Source of the DNA: Albitalea sp966211955
GTDB taxonomy: Bacteria; Pseudomonadota; Gammaproteobacteria; Burkholderiales; Burkholderiaceae_C
Length of the DNA stretch: 64,000 nt
Reading direction: 5' to 3'
Assembly: GCA_966211955.1 (NCBI GenBank)
Contig: CBIHOF010000002.1
Span: forward strand, 62,001 to 126,000
Shown here: piece after piece, positions 38,226-47,611 of the stretch
Numbering within the stretch: position 1 is the stretch's first letter
Layout of the letters: each line of letters begins with the position of its first letter
The notes under the pieces: generated by a model
What the model saw: only the letters and a program-made list of their open reading frames with translations
Told to the model about the DNA's origin: nothing
Database searches by the model: none
Program-made: the position numbers and the translations under genes

Positions 38226-39341
38226 ATGGCAAGCCAACAATCGTTCTCGCGCAACGTCAACGGCTTTCGCGGCCTGTGCGTGCTGCTGGTGTTCCTGCAC
38301 CACGTCGCGCACTCCGGCCTCGTGCCGGGCGCGGACCCCGAATCTCTTTGGCAGCTCACGCTGCAGGAGCTCTTCATGAGCTTCGGCTACGGCGTGGAGC
38401 TCTTCTTCATGATCAGCGGCTACGTGATCGTGCAGAGCCTGCGCCGCCATTCGAGCGTGCGCGCCTTCCTCTTCGACCGCGTGCTGCGCATCTTCCCGGT
38501 GTGGCTGCCGCTCGCGCTCGTGCTGAGCATTGGTTGCCTGCTCACCGGCAAGATCGGCTTCGTGGCCTCCGAGCCTTCGTGGTGGTTGCCGGTGACGCTG
38601 GCCAACCTCGCCTTGCTGCCGCCTCTCATGCCCTTGCCACTCGTGCATCCGGCTTCCTGGTCCTTGAGCTACGAGTGGCTTTTCTACATCGCCTGCGCGG
38701 GTGTTGCCGTGCTGTGGCGTTCGCCCTCGTCATCGCGCGTGGGCAAGGCGGCGTGGGTCACTGCCGCGGTGCTGCTGATGTGCGCCATCCCGCGCTCGCT
38801 GTTCTTCCTGCCGGGCGTGCTGGTGGCGCTCGCGCCGCAGGTGGTGGCGCCGCTGCAGCGCGCCACGTGGCTGGCGGGTGCGAGTCTGCTGGTGCTGCTC
38901 GCCAGCTGGTTTTCCACTGGCATCTTCGCGGCGCAATTCGGCACGCCGCTGTGGTCGGTGGTGGCCGAAGGGCACGGCCCGGCGGTGCTCGTCGCACTTC
39001 TGGCCGGCACGCACCTCTTTGCCTGCGTCGCCGCACCCGACAACGCCGGGTTGTCCATCCTGCGCACGCGGGCGGCGCAGCACCTGGGCCGCATCAGCTA
39101 CAGCTTCTACCTGATGCACCCAGTGGCGATGTCGATCGTCAAGCCCATCGTCGCGCGCACCGTGCCCGAGGGTTGGCCGGCCACGCTCGTCTTCTTCGCC
39201 GCCTCCGCGCTCGTCGCATGGGCGCTCGCCTATGCCTCCTGGGCCTTGCTGGAGCAGCGTTTCGCACGCTGGCTCAAGGCCCGCCACGCGCCGCGCTCGA
39301 CCGCCGCACCGGTGGTTCTCGTTCAAGGACACAGTGCATGA
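38226..39341 (+). CDS. acyltransferase family 3 membrane protein (second of tandem pair)
   Basis: 371 residues with FSRNVNGFRGLCVLLVFLHHVAHSGL and YGVELFFMISGYVIVQSLRRH, the acyltransferase 3 signature, and around ten membrane helices. Sequence divergence from the preceding paralogue suggests a different sugar position or acyl donor and not a recent duplication. It overlaps the next glycosyltransferase by 4 bp. Confidence 0.92.
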   Translation: MASQQSFSRNVNGFRGLCVLLVFLHHVAHSGLVPGADPESLWQLTLQELFMSFGYGVELFFMISGYVIVQSLRRHSSVRAFLFDRVLRIFPVWLPLALVLSIGCLLTGKIGFVASEPSWWLPVTLANLALLPPLMPLPLVHPASWSLSYEWLFYIACAGVAVLWRSPSSSRVGKAAWVTAAVLLMCAIPRSLFFLPGVLVALAPQVVAPLQRATWLAGASLLVLLASWFSTGIFAAQFGTPLWSVVAEGHGPAVLVALLAGTHLFACVAAPDNAGLSILRTRAAQHLGRISYSFYLMHPVAMSIVKPIVARTVPEGWPATLVFFAASALVAWALAYASWALLEQRFARWLKARHAPRSTAAPVVLVQGHSA

Positions 39342-40588
39342 CGACGCTGACGCCGGCGCGCCACGACTCGCGCCACGACACGAACGGGCCGCGGGTTGCG
39401 GTGTACCGCTCGCCCATCCTGCCCATCTCCGAAACCTTCATCCGCGACCAGGTGCGCGCCCTGCAGCGCTGGAATGCGACGCTCTTCGGCGAGACGCTGC
39501 TCGACCCGCGCCCGACGCTGGACGGTGCCACGCTGCGCGTGTTGTGGAACGACACGCGCCTGGGCCGCGCGCTGCGCCGCACTGACCGCATTGCCGAGCG
39601 GCTGATGGGCCATTCGCCGGCCAAGCTGCGGGCACTTCGCACGCTGCGTCCCGATCTCATTCACGTGCACTTCGCGACCGATGCGGTGCAGATCTGGCCG
39701 ACGGTGAAGCGCCTCGCGCTGCCGATGGTGGTGACGCTGCACGGCTACGACATCAACACGCATGCCGACTGGTGGCATGCGGGCCATGGCGGCCCGCGCA
39801 TGAAGGACTATCCCGAGCGGCTGCGCGCCATGGCGGCTGATGAGTCGGTGCATTTCGTGGCGGTGTCGCAAGCCATCCGCCGCGCCGCGCTGGCGCAGGG
39901 CGTGCCCGACGACCGCATGTCGGTCAAGCACATCGGCATCCCGACGCAGGGCTTTCCGGTCGACGGGCCAGCACCTTCGCAGCGTCGGCCTGACGTGCTC
40001 TTCGTCGGGCGGCTGGTGGAGAAGAAGGGGGCGCGGCACCTCATCGATGCGGCTGCTGCGCTGCGCGAGCGCGTGCCCGGCCTGCGCCTGGTGTTCATTG
40101 GCGACGGCCCCTGCCGCGACGAACTCGCGGCGCAGGCCAAGCGCCTGGACGTCGATGCACGCTTCCTCGGCGCGCAGCCGCAAGCCGAAGTGCGCCGGCA
40201 GCTCGTGTCCGCGCGTGCCTTGTGCCTGCCCAGCGTGACGGCGGCCAACGGCGATGCAGAAGGCATGGGCATGGTGCTGCTGGAGGCGCAGTGCGCGGGC
40301 GTGCCGGTCGTGACCTCTGCCAAGGGCGGCAGCGAAGAGGCCATCATCGACGGCGTCACCGGCTTTGCGTTCGGCGAGGGCGACGTGACCCAGCTTGCGC
40401 AGTGGCTGGAACTGCTGCTGCGCGACGGACCGCGCGCGGATGCGATGTCGCGCGAGGCGGCGCAATTCGTGCGCCGTCAATTCGACATCGCGCACTGCAC
40501 ACGGGCGCTCGAGGCGCAGTACGACCGCATTCTCTCTGTCATGGCCGTGACTGGATCCGCCGGCCAACCGTCGTGGAATCCGCGCTGA
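39338..40588 (+). CDS. glycosyltransferase, GT4 family (colanic-acid WcaL-like)
   Basis: 416 residues from MTTLTPARHD; a long upstream frame overlaps the acyltransferase. It begins VAVYRSPILPISETFIRDQVRAL, has IHVHFATDAVQIWP and VTLHGYDI, then the retaining GT4 core VLFVGRLVEKKGARHLIDA and LPSVTAANGDAEGMGMVLLEAQCAGVPVVTSAKGGSEEAI. The layout resembles the WcaL/AmsK group that adds sugars in acidic exopolysaccharides. Start codon ATGA overlaps the preceding stop. Confidence 0.92.
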   Translation: MTTLTPARHDSRHDTNGPRVAVYRSPILPISETFIRDQVRALQRWNATLFGETLLDPRPTLDGATLRVLWNDTRLGRALRRTDRIAERLMGHSPAKLRALRTLRPDLIHVHFATDAVQIWPTVKRLALPMVVTLHGYDINTHADWWHAGHGGPRMKDYPERLRAMAADESVHFVAVSQAIRRAALAQGVPDDRMSVKHIGIPTQGFPVDGPAPSQRRPDVLFVGRLVEKKGARHLIDAAAALRERVPGLRLVFIGDGPCRDELAAQAKRLDVDARFLGAQPQAEVRRQLVSARALCLPSVTAANGDAEGMGMVLLEAQCAGVPVVTSAKGGSEEAIIDGVTGFAFGEGDVTQLAQWLELLLRDGPRADAMSREAAQFVRRQFDIAHCTRALEAQYDRILSVMAVTGSAGQPSWNPR

Positions 40589-41619
40589 ATCCCGTGGCAC
40601 GACGCGGCCGATGGCTGTGGCTCGATGCACTCAAGGGCATCGGGATCATCGCGGTGGTGATCGGCCATGTGATCGATCGCGATGCGGCTCGCATGGTGTT
40701 CCTGTGGCACATGCCGCTCTTCTTCTTTGTCGCTGGGCTGGTGTTGAAGCCGGATGCTGACTGGCGGCGTTTCGCACGTGAGAAGGCGGCGCGGCTCCTG
40801 GTGCCGTATGCAGTGTTCCTCGTGCTGCTGTCGGGCCCGGACGTGATGGCGGTGGTGTCGTCGCACAGCATGCGCGACGCGCTGGCCTTCGCCGCTTCAC
40901 GGCTCGCGGGCGGCAAGACGCTGTATGGCTGGCTCGCGGCGTTCTGGTTCATCACCTGCCTCTATCTCACGCAGCTCGCGGTCAACGCCTGTGTCGTTCG
41001 CTGGCGGCCGCGGACGGTGTCAGCGCTGATGGTGGCGATGCTGGTGCTGGCCTATGCCAATCAGCTGTTCTTCCCCAAGGCGTGGTTGCCGTGGGGCGCA
41101 AACGTCGTGCTGTTCGCGGCGCCCATCGTGTACCTCGGCATGCGCTTGCGGTCGCATCTCGGTGGGCGGGCGTGGTGGTTCGCACTGCCGGTCGCGGCCG
41201 GCGGCCTCGCGCTCGTGTTCGTGCATCTCGTGGAGGCGCCGGACATGAAGTATTCGCGCTACGGAACGCCGGGGTTGGCGCTGGTGTTGGGCATGGCCGT
41301 GGTGATGGCCCTGGTGGTGCTGGCCAGGCGCTGGCTCGACTCAGGCGTCGTGGCCATCGTTCTTGCGAAGCTGGGCGAGTCGTCCCTGCTCATCATGGTC
41401 CTGCACATGGCGATCCAGCAGGCATTGGATGAGACGTTGGCCGTGCATGACGTTTCACTGCGCATCGCGATTGCGTTGGTGGTGCCGACATTGTTGTATG
41501 CGGTGCTGGCGCGGTATGGGTGGTCGCGGCGCCTGGTGCTTGGGCTACCAGCGGGCGGCCGGCAGCGCCCGCCGGCCCTTGCGTCGATTGGGGTGGGGAC
41601 TTCGGCAGGCTCAGTCTGA
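40573..41619 (+). CDS. acyltransferase family 3 membrane protein (third in plus arm)
   Basis: 348 residues from a GTG at 40573; a GTG at 40594 is an alternative. WLDALKGIGIIAVVIGHVIDRDAARMVFLWHMPLFFFVAGLVL is typical of the fucose 4-O-acetylase-like branch of acyltransferase 3. About ten helices follow. The last 20 residues (LPAGGRQRPPALASIG...) are low-complexity and run into a repeat element at 41597, so the true C-terminus may have been extended. Last gene of the plus-strand operon. Confidence 0.85.
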   Translation: MESALNPVARRGRWLWLDALKGIGIIAVVIGHVIDRDAARMVFLWHMPLFFFVAGLVLKPDADWRRFAREKAARLLVPYAVFLVLLSGPDVMAVVSSHSMRDALAFAASRLAGGKTLYGWLAAFWFITCLYLTQLAVNACVVRWRPRTVSALMVAMLVLAYANQLFFPKAWLPWGANVVLFAAPIVYLGMRLRSHLGGRAWWFALPVAAGGLALVFVHLVEAPDMKYSRYGTPGLALVLGMAVVMALVVLARRWLDSGVVAIVLAKLGESSLLIMVLHMAIQQALDETLAVHDVSLRIAIALVVPTLLYAVLARYGWSRRLVLGLPAGGRQRPPALASIGVGTSAGSV

Positions 41620-41625
41620 ACGGGG
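41597..41625. repeat. short dispersed repeat fragment (CTTCGGCAGGCTCAG type)
   Basis: CTTCGGCAGGCTCAGTCTGA followed by ACGGGG resembles the widespread intergenic element CTTCGACAGGCTCAGxxxGAACGG of many proteobacterial genomes. It overlaps the 3' end of the acyltransferase gene, where it supplies the last codons. Only one copy was noticed in this window. Confidence 0.45.
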
Positions 41626-41671
41626 TCTGGGCGATCACACCTCGTCGCCGAAACCCGGCCTGCCATCACCG

Positions 41672-43768
41672 TCACTTCAACCCGCTGAACGCCTGCCTCG
41701 CACCGAACCGCGACAGATGATGCTGATCGAACAGCATCGGCCGGCCCCCATCCGCGAACTGGCAACCCGACTGCTCGCACAGCCGGTCTCGAAGGCTGTA
41801 GAGGCTGGCCCCTTCGTTGACCGCGGCGCGTGATCCGTACGCAGCCGCCGCCACCGCGCGCCGAACATCGTCATCCGTCGCCATCACGAAGCTCGACCGG
41901 TTTCCATCCGGCACGAGGTTGCCCAGTACCCGATCACCCACGAAGCGCCGCAGCGCCATCTTCTCGGTCACAAGGTGCTTGACCGGGTCGAAGCCGAAGA
42001 GCGGCGTGTCGTCAACGACGATCACGCGCTTGCCCTTCTTCGTCAGCTCTTCAACGGTGCGAGAGAGGCCTTGCGACAGCAGCGCCACGCCCTCCGGCCG
42101 CGTGAAGGGCCGCGGCGCCACCGTCGACTGATAGCCCTGCGATGGGCTCATCTCGTAGATCGACGCATACCAGAAGCCCGCGAGGATCACCACCTTCACG
42201 TCGGGCGAACCGATCACACGGTCCAGCGCCTGGCGGTTGAAGCGGGCGCATTCGTCGAAGTGACGCGGGTGCTTGTTCATCACGCGCGACACATCGACCA
42301 GGGTCGGGCAGGACGACTTGGTGAGCTGCGTGAAGCCCATGCCGCTGCGGCGCGCGAAATCCTCGGCGCCCGCACGCAGCGCCGAGGCATGGCTGTCGCC
42401 CATCAGCGCGACGGCAGGCTGGCCGGCGGGCGCGAGGCAGTCGACGCTGGTCCTGGGCGCGACATCGCCATACGACAGGAGACAGTTGTCGGCGCGCGCG
42501 CTGTCGACCTCGCGTTCGATGGACGCGATGGCTTCGGGAACACGCGAGGGCATGCCGTTCGACACGCGGATGCCCGCGAGCATCAGCACGCCGACCGCGA
42601 CGACGGCAAGGTAGCCCCAGATCCAGCGCTGCGTCGACACGCCTTGCCAGCCGCGGCGGAAAGGCGTCTCGATGTGCCGGTACGAGAAGACCGCGATGAC
42701 GAAGGAGATGGTCGAGATCACCACGCCCTGCCGCCAGGTCAGCGGGAAGTCCGAGGCGACTCGCGCGAAACTCAGCAGCGGCCAGTGCCACAGGTACCAC
42801 GAGTAGGAAATCAGTCCGACGAAGACCATCGGCCGGCTGCCGAGAATGAAGCGGTTGACAGGTCCGTCGTTGGCGATGACGAGCAGCGAGCCCAGCACCG
42901 GCAGCAGCGCTGCGGTGCCGGGAAAGGCGAGGGTGTTGTCGAAGAGCAAGGCCGACGCGGCGATCATCGCGATGCCTGCGGCGGCGAGGACTTGCCTCGT
43001 GACGAGCACACCGGTGGACGGCGTCTTCGGCGCACCCGCGGCTTGCCGCTGCCTCGATTGCCAGATCGCGAGGAACACGCCCGCGCCCAGCTCCCACGCG
43101 CGCGGTGGCAGCGCATAGAAGGCGAGCGCCGGGTGCGTCTCGGTGGACCACACATTGAGCCCGAACGACGCCAGCGTGAGCAGTGCGACGACTGGCAGCA
43201 GCTTGCTCTTCCAGCGCAGCAGCAAGAGCAGCAGCGGCGGGTAGAACAGGTAGAACTGCTCCTCCACGCCCAGCGACCAGGTCATGAGCAGCGGGTTCAG
43301 GTCGGCGTTGCCGGCGAAGTAGTTGGTCGTCTTCAGGAAGACGATGTTGGGCACCGACAGCAGCGCGCCGATCGCGTAGTTGGAAAAGTCCTTCAGCTCC
43401 TGCGGCGAGAGGAAGGCCAGCGCGATCAGCGTGGTGGCGGCGATGACCACGACCAGCGCCGGCGCGATGCGTCGGATGCGCCGCGCGTAGAAGGTCGCGT
43501 AGCTGAAGCGGCCGGTGGTGGCTTCGTCGTAGAGGATGCCGCCGATCAGGAACCCCGAGATGACGAAGAACACGTCCACGCCGACGAATCCGCCCGGCAG
43601 GAAGGGGATGCCGCAGTGGAATCCGACGACGATGGCCACCGCGATGGCGCGCAGCCCGTCGATGTCTGCGCGGTGCGCCACGCGCTGGGCCGGGTCCAGG
43701 GCACGCGTGCCGGCGGGGGCCGCGAGGCCCGCACCTGACGCACCGGCGAGAGGCTGGGTGGCTTCCAT
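41672..43768 (-). CDS. OafA-type acyltransferase with C-terminal SGNH domain
   Basis: 698 residues from MEATQPLAGASGAG. The N-terminal acyltransferase 3 part (YRADIDGLRAIAVAIVV-like, here HRADIDGLRAIAV; then VDVFFVISGFLIGGILYDE and LMTWSLGVEEQFYLFYP) has about ten to eleven helices to residue ~390. The periplasmic SGNH hydrolase-like domain follows: VALMGDSHASALRAG (Ser nucleophile) and FDQHHLSRFGA with the catalytic His at the C-terminus. It transfers acyl groups to a polysaccharide on the periplasmic face. It ends the minus-strand exopolysaccharide operon and converges with the plus operon. Confidence 0.93.
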   Translation of the reverse strand: MEATQPLAGASGAGLAAPAGTRALDPAQRVAHRADIDGLRAIAVAIVVGFHCGIPFLPGGFVGVDVFFVISGFLIGGILYDEATTGRFSYATFYARRIRRIAPALVVVIAATTLIALAFLSPQELKDFSNYAIGALLSVPNIVFLKTTNYFAGNADLNPLLMTWSLGVEEQFYLFYPPLLLLLLRWKSKLLPVVALLTLASFGLNVWSTETHPALAFYALPPRAWELGAGVFLAIWQSRQRQAAGAPKTPSTGVLVTRQVLAAAGIAMIAASALLFDNTLAFPGTAALLPVLGSLLVIANDGPVNRFILGSRPMVFVGLISYSWYLWHWPLLSFARVASDFPLTWRQGVVISTISFVIAVFSYRHIETPFRRGWQGVSTQRWIWGYLAVVAVGVLMLAGIRVSNGMPSRVPEAIASIEREVDSARADNCLLSYGDVAPRTSVDCLAPAGQPAVALMGDSHASALRAGAEDFARRSGMGFTQLTKSSCPTLVDVSRVMNKHPRHFDECARFNRQALDRVIGSPDVKVVILAGFWYASIYEMSPSQGYQSTVAPRPFTRPEGVALLSQGLSRTVEELTKKGKRVIVVDDTPLFGFDPVKHLVTEKMALRRFVGDRVLGNLVPDGNRSSFVMATDDDVRRAVAAAAYGSRAAVNEGASLYSLRDRLCEQSGCQFADGGRPMLFDQHHLSRFGARQAFSGLK

Positions 43769-43830
43769 CTCAGTTCTCCAAGACGCCGACGAGCGGCACC
43801 CGCGAGCCAAGAAGCCGGCCCATCAAGCAG

Positions 43831-43905
43831 CCGCCGCGGATCCGGCTTCGCCGGCCCGCTGATGGCGCTCCCTGGGGGGAGGCGCCGAAGGCGCTTCGGG
43901 GGGAA
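43831..43905. repeat. GC-rich dispersed intergenic repeat, copy 2
   Basis: The shared block CCGGCTTCGCCGGCCCGCTG is followed by TGGCGCTCCCTGGGGGG and hairpin-forming GGCGCCGAAGGCGCTTCGGG. It matches the copy at 19346-19418. It sits between the GT2 and SGNH-acyltransferase genes, breaking an otherwise tightly packed operon. Confidence 0.6.
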
Positions 43906-43909
43906 CGTT

Positions 43910-44971
43910 TCATGCCCGCACGACCCGTGCCCGAACCAGCCAGCCCTTCAAGGCTTGCGGCCGCGTGCTGGGCGCGAATCGCCAGAGGATGAGCCGCGAC
44001 GCGATGGCGCGCGGCGTGAGCAGCGCACCAAAGGCCCACAACGCCGTCGCGACGCGTGCCTTGACCGACAGGCCTTGCGGCGCGAAAGCGGCGCGGCACA
44101 CATGCGCGAGCAGCTTCCAGCGCGAATCGCCCTCGATCGGATGCGTTTCGGGCGCGAGCACCAGCGAGCCGATGCGGTAGCCGAGGTAGGACAGGCTGCG
44201 GTCGATCGCAGCGTCCGGGATGCGAAAGCCTTCCTCGCGCGCGATGCCCTGCGCATACACGAGCCGCTGACGCGCGCGCGTCATCTGCCGCTCGAACTGG
44301 TGCACGTCGAGCTTGCTCAGCGCCCCCTGGTTCTTGCCGTGCACGCGGTAGCCCACCAGCGGCCGGGCGATGGTCACCACCTCGCCCAGCAGTGGCGCGG
44401 CGGCCAGGCAGTACGAATCGTTGGCGGTGCCGCAGGTGTTGCGCAAGGGAAAGATGCGGTCGAGGAACCAGCGCGGGTAGGCGTTGGCCGAGCCCGGGGG
44501 GGTGGGGTAGGCGGTGGTCTTGCGCACCCACTCGCTCACCTGCGCGGGCGTGGGCACGACGTGGAACTGCGGGAAGTAGGCGCCCGTCGGCTCGCCGCGC
44601 GCGTCGATGACCTGCATCTGCACCTGCACCTTGCTCGTGAGCGGCGACATCACGGCCATCACCTCGCGCGCGAGCCCGGGGTGCAGCACGTCGTCGGAGT
44701 CGAGAAAGATCACCACGTCGCCGCGCGAGCGTGCGTAGCCCTTGTTGCAAGCCACGAGCTGGCCGGCGTTGTCCTGGGTGATGACCTGGATGCGATCGCC
44801 GTAGGCTTCGATGATGCGGCGCGAGCCGTCGGTGGAGCCATCGTCGATGACGATGACTTCCACGCTTGGCCAGTCCAGCGCGAGCGCGCTGTCGATGGCT
44901 TGCGCGACATAAGCCTCGTAGTTGTAGTTGGGGATGATCACCGAGATCATCGTGGGCGTGGTCGTCGTCAT
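43910..44971 (-). CDS. glycosyltransferase family 2
   Basis: 353 residues from MTTTTPTMISVIIPNYNYEAYV. The GT-A signature is complete: VIVIDDGSTDGSRRII, VITQDNAGQLVACNKG and FLDSDDVLHPG (DxD-type metal site). No membrane helices are seen. It shares layout with the GT2 at 46523 (FNYERYV, DDGSTDNS, FLDADDLLH), indicating paralogues. Its ATG overlaps the flippase stop by 4 bp. Confidence 0.92.
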   Translation of the reverse strand: MTTTTPTMISVIIPNYNYEAYVAQAIDSALALDWPSVEVIVIDDGSTDGSRRIIEAYGDRIQVITQDNAGQLVACNKGYARSRGDVVIFLDSDDVLHPGLAREVMAVMSPLTSKVQVQMQVIDARGEPTGAYFPQFHVVPTPAQVSEWVRKTTAYPTPPGSANAYPRWFLDRIFPLRNTCGTANDSYCLAAAPLLGEVVTIARPLVGYRVHGKNQGALSKLDVHQFERQMTRARQRLVYAQGIAREEGFRIPDAAIDRSLSYLGYRIGSLVLAPETHPIEGDSRWKLLAHVCRAAFAPQGLSVKARVATALWAFGALLTPRAIASRLILWRFAPSTRPQALKGWLVRARVVRA

Positions 44972-46503
44972 GGCGTGTCTTTCGCGTCGTTGGCGAGGGC
45001 GTCGCCCACGGCCGGCGGCGGCGTGCGCCGGCGTGCCAGCGCGGCGCGGCCGAAGGCGCCCAGCTCCCACAGCAGCCGGCGGTCGAAGAGGAAGAGGCAG
45101 CCCGCATACACGGCCGTGCCCAGCGGCGCGAGCACCGCCAGCCGCGCGATGGCCGGCCACGTGGCAGGCAGCGCGCCGCGCGCCGCCCACACCGCAAGCA
45201 GCATGGCGCCGGCGCACAGCATGGGCATGAGGGACACGCGCAGCTGCTCGGCCAGGCCGATGTTGCTTGCACGGCGGAAGAGCGCGGTCTGCACCGTGCC
45301 GCCCAGGCACTCGCGCGCCACCCAGATGCCGATGGCCCAGCCGATGCTCGGCACGCCGCTCGCGAGAATCGCCACCAGCACGAAGACGAGTTCCACCGTC
45401 TGCGTGACCAGCAGGTCGCGCGGGCGGCCGAGCGCGGTGAGCATGGGCGTCATCAAGAGGCGCCGCGCCTGCACCAGCACCTGAAGCGACAAGAGCGTGA
45501 CGAAGGGCGCGATGGCCGTCCAGCGCGGGCCGAAGAGCAGGTCCACGACTTCGATGGACAGCGCGCCGATCAGCACGAAGCAGAAGTACAGCACCACGCA
45601 CACGAAGGCCGACGCCGTGTGAAACGCGCGCTTGAAGCGGCTGTCGTCGGCGCGCAGCGCGGACAGGATGGGCAGCGCAACTTGAGAGATGGCGCTGGCG
45701 GCGAGCGACCAGAAGGTGTCCACCGCGCGGAAGCTCAGGTTCAACAGGCCCGCTGCATGCGTGCCCAGCGCCATGCCGCTCAGGATGACGAAGATGCGCT
45801 TGATCGAGAAGTTGATGAACAGCACCGACACCGCGACCACGCCGAAGCCGATGAGCTCGCGAAACGCCTGCCATTGAAAGCGCAGGCGCGGCCGTTCTCG
45901 GCAGGTGATCCACAGCACGGCCGAGCCGAAGAGCACCACCAGCACCTGCTGCGCGACCAGGCCCCAGAAGCTGAAGCCAGCCACCACGAGCGCGATGCCC
46001 GCCACCGCGCCGAGCGTGCGGCCCACCAGCGAGCGCACGGCCAGCGTGCGGAAGTCGAGGTTGCGCCGCTGCCGCGCGACGATGGTGGCGCTGACCGCGG
46101 TGAGCGGCAGGCACAGCGAGGTCCACGCCAGCGCCATCGCGGCCGAGGGGTTGCCGGTGCGTGCCGCGAAGGTGGGCGCGCCCAGCCAGCACGCGGCCAT
46201 GAGCACCGCGCTCAGCGCGAGCGTGGCGGTGAAGGCGCTGTCGTAGTGCGCCTCGCCGACGTCCGGCCGCTGCACCAGCGCGTCATGGAACAGCATGCTC
46301 ACGAGCACGGTGAGCAGCTCGATCACCGCGAGCACGATGGAGAAGAGGCCGAAGTCGGAGACCGACAGGAAGCGCGAATAGATGATGAGCGAGGAGAACG
46401 AGATCAGCGCGAGGCCACCGTTCTCGGCCACGCTCCACAGCGCCGAGCGCGCGGCGGTGGCGCGGTGGGTGCCGGCGGCGGGCAGTGGTGCGATGGCGGA
46501 CAT
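44968..46503 (-). CDS. polysaccharide flippase, Wzx-like (MOP family)
   Basis: 511 residues with 12-14 hydrophobic helices starting AARSALWSVAENGGLALISFSSLIIYSRFLSVSDFGLFSIVLAV, which matches the polysaccharide-synthesis / MOP exporter family. YKRAFHTAS-like FKRAFHTASAFVCVV and WVARECLGGTVQTAL follow the family pattern. It translocates the lipid-linked repeat unit across the inner membrane for Wzy-dependent polymerisation. It starts 19 bp after the upstream GT2. Confidence 0.88.
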   Translation of the reverse strand: MSAIAPLPAAGTHRATAARSALWSVAENGGLALISFSSLIIYSRFLSVSDFGLFSIVLAVIELLTVLVSMLFHDALVQRPDVGEAHYDSAFTATLALSAVLMAACWLGAPTFAARTGNPSAAMALAWTSLCLPLTAVSATIVARQRRNLDFRTLAVRSLVGRTLGAVAGIALVVAGFSFWGLVAQQVLVVLFGSAVLWITCRERPRLRFQWQAFRELIGFGVVAVSVLFINFSIKRIFVILSGMALGTHAAGLLNLSFRAVDTFWSLAASAISQVALPILSALRADDSRFKRAFHTASAFVCVVLYFCFVLIGALSIEVVDLLFGPRWTAIAPFVTLLSLQVLVQARRLLMTPMLTALGRPRDLLVTQTVELVFVLVAILASGVPSIGWAIGIWVARECLGGTVQTALFRRASNIGLAEQLRVSLMPMLCAGAMLLAVWAARGALPATWPAIARLAVLAPLGTAVYAGCLFLFDRRLLWELGAFGRAALARRRTPPPAVGDALANDAKDTP

Positions 46504-46522
46504 GCAGCGTGACCTCGTGCCT

Positions 46523-47611
46523 TCAGAACAATCGCGCGGCAGTGCCGCTTCGCGGGCCGAACCAAGCGGCCCACTGGCGACGCAGCGGCTGCACCAGCGT
46601 CGCGCGGCTGAAGCGCAACAAGATGAGCGGCCGCGCGATGAAGCGCGGGCTGCACAGCAGCGCGGTGAGCCAGGCGGCGTGCATCACCTTGAGCGGCGCG
46701 GGCAGCGGACGACGGCCCAGCAGGGCGATGCCCGCGCGCCAGAGACCCGTCGGGGTGTCGTCCGCGGCACCCTCGTAGCTGTCGCCCAGCTTCTTGAGCA
46801 TCAGCCGGTAGTTGACCGATGGCAGGTCGAAGTCGATCAGCTTGCCCGGCGGCAGCGCCACGCCGCGCGCGGCGGCATGCTCCTTGAGCGCGCGCAACTC
46901 GTCCACGCGAATGGCGACTTGCTTGGCGAAGCGCTCGCCGATGGCGGCACTGGCCGCGCCGTGGTAGCTCTGGTTCGCATCGTGCAGCCGGTACAGACCC
47001 AGCGAGCGCGGAACCACGCGCACCTCGCCATACAGCGGCGCGACGGTGTTCAAGAGGCCGTCGGGAGCCTTCTTCACCGTGAGCGGCATGACCTGCGCGA
47101 GGAACTCGCGTGAGTACGCATTGCCCGTGAGCACCGGCCACACATAGGTGCCGAAGTGGCGGAACTCCTCGGCGATCTCGCTCGGGCCGTAGGGCGCGAC
47201 GTAGTTGCAAAAGCGCCGACCCAGCATCTCGCCGGCACCGTTGATCACCTCCAGCTCGAACTGCACCTTGGTGCAACCTGGGCGCCACTCTGCATGCACC
47301 GCTTCGAGGGCCTGGCGATGAAGCAGGTCGTCCGCATCGAGGAAGAGCACGATGTCGCCTTTCGACCGCGCATAGCCCGCATTGAGTGCGGCGATCTGCC
47401 CGGCGTTGGCCTGGTTGACGAGCCGGATGCGCGTCCCGAAGCCCGCGAGCACCGCGGCGGAGTTGTCGGTGGAGCCATCGTTGACGACCACGATCTCGTC
47501 GGCCGGCACCGTCTGCGCGAGCACGCTCAGGATGGCGTCGCCCACATAGCGCTCGTAGTTGAAGCAGGTGATGACGATGCTCACCGTCGGACGTTTCGGG
47601 CTGGCGTTCAT
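46523..47611 (-). CDS. glycosyltransferase family 2
   Basis: 362 residues from MNASPKRPTVSIVITCFNYERYV. GT-A motifs are IVVVNDGSTDNSAAVL, LVNQANAGQIAALNAG and LFLDADDLLHRQ. The C-terminal 100 residues are basic and amphipathic (RPLILLRFSRATLVQPLRR), possibly membrane-contacting. A paralogue of the gene at 43910. It overlaps the polymerase stop by 4 bp. Confidence 0.92.
   Translation of the reverse strand: MNASPKRPTVSIVITCFNYERYVGDAILSVLAQTVPADEIVVVNDGSTDNSAAVLAGFGTRIRLVNQANAGQIAALNAGYARSKGDIVLFLDADDLLHRQALEAVHAEWRPGCTKVQFELEVINGAGEMLGRRFCNYVAPYGPSEIAEEFRHFGTYVWPVLTGNAYSREFLAQVMPLTVKKAPDGLLNTVAPLYGEVRVVPRSLGLYRLHDANQSYHGAASAAIGERFAKQVAIRVDELRALKEHAAARGVALPPGKLIDFDLPSVNYRLMLKKLGDSYEGAADDTPTGLWRAGIALLGRRPLPAPLKVMHAAWLTALLCSPRFIARPLILLRFSRATLVQPLRRQWAAWFGPRSGTAARLF

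Noticed and set aside
41975..43738. 587-codon plus-strand frame, extremely Arg/Asp-rich
   Set aside because: Antisense shadow of the SGNH-acyltransferase; composition is that of reverse-read GC-rich codons.
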